DNA of 64,000 nt. Source: Dysgonomonas sp. 216. Its GTDB lineage: Bacteria > Bacteroidota > Bacteroidia > Bacteroidales > Dysgonomonadaceae. Below, in pieces: positions 61,111 to 64,000 of this stretch; within the stretch, counting starts at the first letter, position 1, and every line of letters starts with the position of its first letter. The stretch covers positions 62,001-126,000 of the forward strand of contig NZ_QVMM01000008.1 in NCBI RefSeq assembly GCF_010501065.1, in the 5' to 3' direction. Under the pieces are notes generated by a model that worked only from the letters and a program-made list of their open reading frames with translations, was not told the DNA's origin and ran no database searches. Made by a program: the position numbers and the translations under genes.

Positions 61111-61832
61111 TAAAAGATAATATTAAAATATACAAAGACCTTACTGCACTAAGCGAAGGTTTTACCCGTTTTCTGACTGATACGGTAATTAAACGTAACA
61201 GTCAGCCCAATATAGCTTTATCAGGCGGATCTACGCCAAAAGTTATATTCGAATACTGGAGCAAAAACTACAGTAAGGCTTTACCTTGGGACAGAATGAA
61301 ACTATTTTGGGGCGACGAACGCTGTGTTCCGCCTCACGATAGTATGAGTAATTATGGCATGACCAAAGACCTTTTAATTGATAAGGTAGATATTTTACCC
61401 AACAATATTTTCCGTATTCATGGAGAAAGTGAACCACATGAAGAAGCCCAATGGTACTCCGAAGTATTAACAGATCATTTACCTGTCGAGAATGGAATTC
61501 CTGTTTTCGATTTGGTAATGCTGGGCTTGGGAGACGACGGACACACCGTATCCATATTCCCCGACCAAATACAGTTGTGGTATGATGACAGGCTTTGTAT
61601 TGTGACCCATCATCCCGAAAGTGGCATGGAAAGAGTTAGCATAACAGGAAAGGTTATTAACAATGCCCGAAATGTAGCATTTTTGGTAACGGGAAAATCG
61701 AAGGCCGAGAAAGTAAAGGAAATAATACAAAACAGATCGGATTTCGAAGCTAAATATCCGGCAGCTTTAGTTACTCCTGCATCGGGCGAAATTGTCTGGT
61801 TTATGGACGAAGCTGCAGCAAGCCTTCTTTAA
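61107..61832 (+). CDS. pgl: 6-phosphogluconolactonase Pgl (DevB type)
   Basis: Encodes 241 residues. It hydrolyses 6-phosphogluconolactone to 6-phosphogluconate. NIALSGGSTPKVIF, FWGDERCVPPHDSMSNYGM and GLGDDGHTVSIFP match the SugarP-isomerase-like DevB family. Overlaps zwf by 4 bp and overlaps the opposing metallo-hydrolase gene by 4 bp at the end. Confidence 0.95.
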   Translation: MIKDNIKIYKDLTALSEGFTRFLTDTVIKRNSQPNIALSGGSTPKVIFEYWSKNYSKALPWDRMKLFWGDERCVPPHDSMSNYGMTKDLLIDKVDILPNNIFRIHGESEPHEEAQWYSEVLTDHLPVENGIPVFDLVMLGLGDDGHTVSIFPDQIQLWYDDRLCIVTHHPESGMERVSITGKVINNARNVAFLVTGKSKAEKVKEIIQNRSDFEAKYPAALVTPASGEIVWFMDEAAASLL

Positions 61833-62593
61833 TCCGATTCTATTTCGAGACCATCATATGCCAGAAATATATTTTCTGGCAATTTTTTTTCTATTTCGCC
61901 ATGTAATCCCATCTGATGACTCATGTGTATAAAATACGTGCGTTTAGGGTTTATGCGCCGGATGTTTTCAAGAGCCTCCTCCAGATTTTGATGCGAAATA
62001 TGAGGCTTTATCCTTAATGCGTCCATAATTAATGTGTCGAGCCCTTCCAATTTCTTATACTCCTCTTCGGGAATACTTTTCACGTCGGTTAAATATGCCA
62101 TATTACCTATCCTATATCCTGTAATTGGTAACTTGTAATGCATTAACCTGACCGGTACAATTTTTACATCTTCAACGTAAAACGGATTACAAGTTATCTC
62201 GTGCAAATTAAAAGACGGAACACCCGGATATTTAAATTTTTCGAAACAATATGGTATTCGGGTTTTTAATGCTTCACTAACGTATTTTTCCAAATAAACA
62301 TCAATATCTCCGAAACGGCAAAATGGGCGTAAGTCATCCATTCCCCCTACATGATCGTAATGTTCATGTGTAAGAAGAACGCCATGAAGTTTTTTTAATT
62401 CAACGGGCAACATTTGTTGCCTAAAATCGGGTCCACAGTCTATCAGTATATTTTTACCGTTAACTGTAATCAAAGCCGATGTCCTCAGGCGTTTATCGCG
62501 CCCGTCGCTTGATGTACAAACTTCGCACCGGCAACCTATTTCGGGCACACCGGTTGAAGTTCCTGTTCCTAAAAATCGTATTTTCATTTTCAT
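61829..62593 (-). CDS. Metallo-beta-lactamase-fold hydrolase, PhnP-like
   Basis: Encodes 254 residues. The HxHxDH motif is LLTHEHYDHVGGMDDLRPFC. The N-terminal GTGTSTGVPEIGCRCEVC has the cysteines of the PhnP-like zinc site, then ILIDCGPDFRQQ. PhnP is a phosphodiesterase for cyclic phosphates. Substrate unknown here. Convergent with pgl, sharing the last 4 bp. A terminator-like hairpin separates it from the SPOR gene. Confidence 0.85.
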   Translation of the reverse strand: MKMKIRFLGTGTSTGVPEIGCRCEVCTSSDGRDKRLRTSALITVNGKNILIDCGPDFRQQMLPVELKKLHGVLLTHEHYDHVGGMDDLRPFCRFGDIDVYLEKYVSEALKTRIPYCFEKFKYPGVPSFNLHEITCNPFYVEDVKIVPVRLMHYKLPITGYRIGNMAYLTDVKSIPEEEYKKLEGLDTLIMDALRIKPHISHQNLEEALENIRRINPKRTYFIHMSHQMGLHGEIEKKLPENIFLAYDGLEIESD

Positions 62594-62602
62594 TTACTAA
62601 AC

Positions 62603-62642
62603 AAAAAAGGCTACCTCTACATTTTGCGAAATAGCCATTTTT
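62603..62642 (-). terminator. Terminator-like hairpin between SPOR and metallo-hydrolase genes
   Basis: GGCTA (62609-62613) pairs with TAGCC (62632-62636), extended by an A-tract/T-tract pairing (62603-62608 with 62638-62642, one bulge). On the minus strand a T-run follows, so it ends the SPOR gene transcript. Confidence 0.55.
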
Positions 62643-62662
62643 GTTATGGTATATGTGTTATA

Positions 62663-63190
62663 TTAATATTGTCTTTGTAGTATCCACAAATCATCGAATG
62701 GAATACCATATGTTCTGCGCAGATAATCTGTAGCTCCTTTTGCTTCATAAGTACTTCTTATTTCGTTGCGTTTTTCAACAGCCGAACCTTTGTCGTCGAA
62801 ACTAGCCATTATCACACGATACATTCCTTGTTCGTTTTGTACAAGAATAACACGATTACCCTCAGCCTCTAATTTAGCTTTTAATGCTTCGGCTCCGGGC
62901 TTAACAGCCAAAGATGCCACAACAACACTGTAAGCTCTTAAGCCTGCAGCATCGGCCTGATTAACAACAGATACTTTTTCTACTCTTACTTTTTCGTCTC
63001 CGTAATTATTCGAAGGTGTTGTTATCACAGGATAAGTAGACGGATTTGATACAACTGCTGTATTATTATTCTCCGCTCTGGCTTCCTGAGCAGCCTGATA
63101 TACATTTTGATATTCGCTTTGCTTTGCTTTACACGAAGCTAAACCAGCTACAATAACAAGACCCAGACCTAACTTAAATAATTTATTCAT
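62663..63190 (-). CDS. SPOR-domain lipoprotein
   Basis: Encodes 175 residues from the ATG at 63188-63190 (MNKLFKLG), which opens a lipoprotein signal (GLASC, Cys20); a start four codons earlier is possible. The C-terminal SPOR domain (about 90-170: RAYSVVVASLAVKPGAEAL, VILVQNEQGMYRVIMASF) binds denuded glycan strands of peptidoglycan at division sites. A role in wall or division is inferred. No partner gene is next to it. Confidence 0.88.
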   Translation of the reverse strand: MNKLFKLGLGLVIVAGLASCKAKQSEYQNVYQAAQEARAENNNTAVVSNPSTYPVITTPSNNYGDEKVRVEKVSVVNQADAAGLRAYSVVVASLAVKPGAEALKAKLEAEGNRVILVQNEQGMYRVIMASFDDKGSAVEKRNEIRSTYEAKGATDYLRRTYGIPFDDLWILQRQY

Positions 63191-63368
63191 AATCGTTATC
63201 ATTTAAAATTTCAATTCTTATTGATCAATACCTAGCGTTCAATCATTTAAACAAGTTTATACAAGCATTTGTTTTCTGCTAATATTTAACAATATAACGC
63301 TTCGTATAAAAACTTCGCTAAAATAGTAAAAAATTCAATCGTCTATTAAAAGATAGACATCTGAATAT

Positions 63369-63812
63369 TCAATATTTCCTAAAAAGTAATAATTCGTCAT
63401 TAAATTCGAGTTCTAACTTCGACGAATTTTGTTTCTTCACCCTGAAAATCCAATCGACATGACCATTTTCTTTTTCAATCTGGCCATCCTCAAAATCGCA
63501 TGGGTTTACAATACACACACCGGGCAAAACCGAAACAGTAAGTACATCGCCTGCCTCGTTATAATATCCGATGCTGGCATCGCTTTCTATATCGCTTTTT
63601 AATACCAGATACCGGAATACTCCTTTTTTAAAACTGTAATAAACCGAATCGGTTACCTCTTCTGATCCATCAGCCCTTACTATTTTCGTAAGTTGCCACT
63701 GTCCTTCTATTCCTTTTTCGGCATAATCATCGCCACACGACGAAAACAGAAGAACCAACCCTCCGATAACAGCACCAACAAGTATGTATTTTAAAAGATC
63801 CAGTATCTCCAT
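63369..63812 (-). CDS. Small lipocalin-like lipoprotein
   Basis: Encodes 147 residues. Hydrophobic N-terminus with lipobox FSSC (Cys26). The IEGQWQLTKIVRADGSEEV stretch followed by beta-strands looks like the lipocalin-like fold of small Bacteroidales lipoproteins. I cannot name the family. It starts 5 bp after the serS stop, so it is probably in the serS operon. Function unknown. Confidence 0.65.
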   Translation of the reverse strand: MEILDLLKYILVGAVIGGLVLLFSSCGDDYAEKGIEGQWQLTKIVRADGSEEVTDSVYYSFKKGVFRYLVLKSDIESDASIGYYNEAGDVLTVSVLPGVCIVNPCDFEDGQIEKENGHVDWIFRVKKQNSSKLELEFNDELLLFRKY

Positions 63813-63817
63813 AGCTA

Positions 63818-64000
63818 TTAATCTATTAATTCGAAACCTGTATACGGCACCAAAGCCTTCGGAATACGTATACCGTCAGGTGTTTGATTATTCTCTAACA
63901 ATGCTGCCATTATGCGGGGCAACGCTAAAGCACTACCATTTAGTGTATGTACCAACTGCGTTTTTTTATCGTTATCGCGGTAACGACATTTTAACCTATT
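63818..64000 (-). CDS. serS: Seryl-tRNA synthetase SerS, C-terminal end
   Basis: The last 60 residues are in the window; the rest lies to the right. [19 protein letters not shown] then [17 protein letters not shown] match the class II motif 3 region and C-terminus of bacterial SerS. It charges tRNA-Ser. Reading frame ends with TAA at 63818-63820. Confidence 0.93.
   Translation of the reverse strand, partial: NRLKCRYRDNDKKTQLVHTLNGSALALPRIMAALLENNQTPDGIRIPKALVPYTGFELID

Noticed and set aside
1..64000. CRISPR array, insertion sequence, prophage or rRNA operon
   Set aside because: No spaced direct-repeat array, transposase, phage structural gene or rRNA-like segment was seen on either strand.

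Overview
The window is a contiguous piece of a low-GC Bacteroidota chromosome, most likely order Bacteroidales and close to Dysgonomonas. The genus is an inference from overall similarity and was not tested. The evidence for the phylum is: repeated -7 boxes of the Bacteroidota type TAnnTTTG (often TATCTTTG); genes without obvious Shine-Dalgarno sites; a TonB-dependent receptor paired with a DUF4249 lipoprotein; an arginine-pathway carbamoyltransferase of the succinylornithine type; a TamA-like protein with a lipobox (TamL); ribosomal protein S16 with a long C-terminal tail; and many lipoproteins. I saw no insertion sequence, prophage, CRISPR array, rRNA operon or origin. The region looks like ordinary core chromosome with a few unusual genes.

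Layout. 1-3.4 kb: the start of an acyl-CoA dehydratase activase (runs off the left edge), an MTA/SAH nucleosidase-like gene, a DUF4625-type lipoprotein, and miaA with a pRiA4b ORF-3-like partner. 3.7-5.7 kb: uxuA and an SDR mannonate oxidoreductase (hexuronate use), closed by a perfect 15-bp terminator. 5.8-13 kb: a giant alpha-2-macroglobulin-like protein, then a fused nucleotidyltransferase/GHMP kinase. 13-19.2 kb: an S9 peptidase lipoprotein, a LolD-like ATPase, a TrmH-family methyltransferase and TamL. 19.2-24.9 kb: a GNAT-YoaP protein, proB-proA, a small basic protein, argF' and kbl. 25-28.4 kb: an AsmA-family protein and rpsP.

28.5-35.5 kb is a tightly spaced leftward gene string: lgt, an A-type flavoprotein, rfbA, rfbC, a GH25 lysozyme, an S41 protease lipoprotein, lemA and DUF3137. 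It is envelope-centred. 35.7-38.2 kb: an AI-2E-family permease and an OprP-like porin. 38.2-43.3 kb: a leftward recN-orf-rlmB-ridA-yccF string. 43.4-47.9 kb: a translationally coupled three-gene operon of two SGNH hydrolase-like proteins (one carrying an inserted LysM) and an MBOAT O-acyltransferase, probably an envelope glycan O-acetylation system. 48.0 kb: a tRNA with CAT anticodon, with a clear promoter and terminator. 48.1-53.1 kb: an RluA-family synthase, an unknown gene, a 630-bp gap with CCTGACA-type repeats, and clpB.

53.4-56.6 kb: the TonB receptor and DUF4249 lipoprotein. 56.6-58.5 kb: a membrane protein and a 14/15-residue-repeat surface protein. 58.7-61.8 kb: the oxidative pentose phosphate operon gnd-zwf-pgl. 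61.8-64 kb: a PhnP-like metallo-hydrolase, a SPOR lipoprotein, a small lipoprotein and the 3' end of serS. The stretches that most merit a second look are the SGNH/LysM/MBOAT operon, the macroglobulin with a SusC-plug-like motif, the nucleotidyltransferase-GHMP fusion, the three-module protein next to recN, and the repeat protein with its membrane partner.
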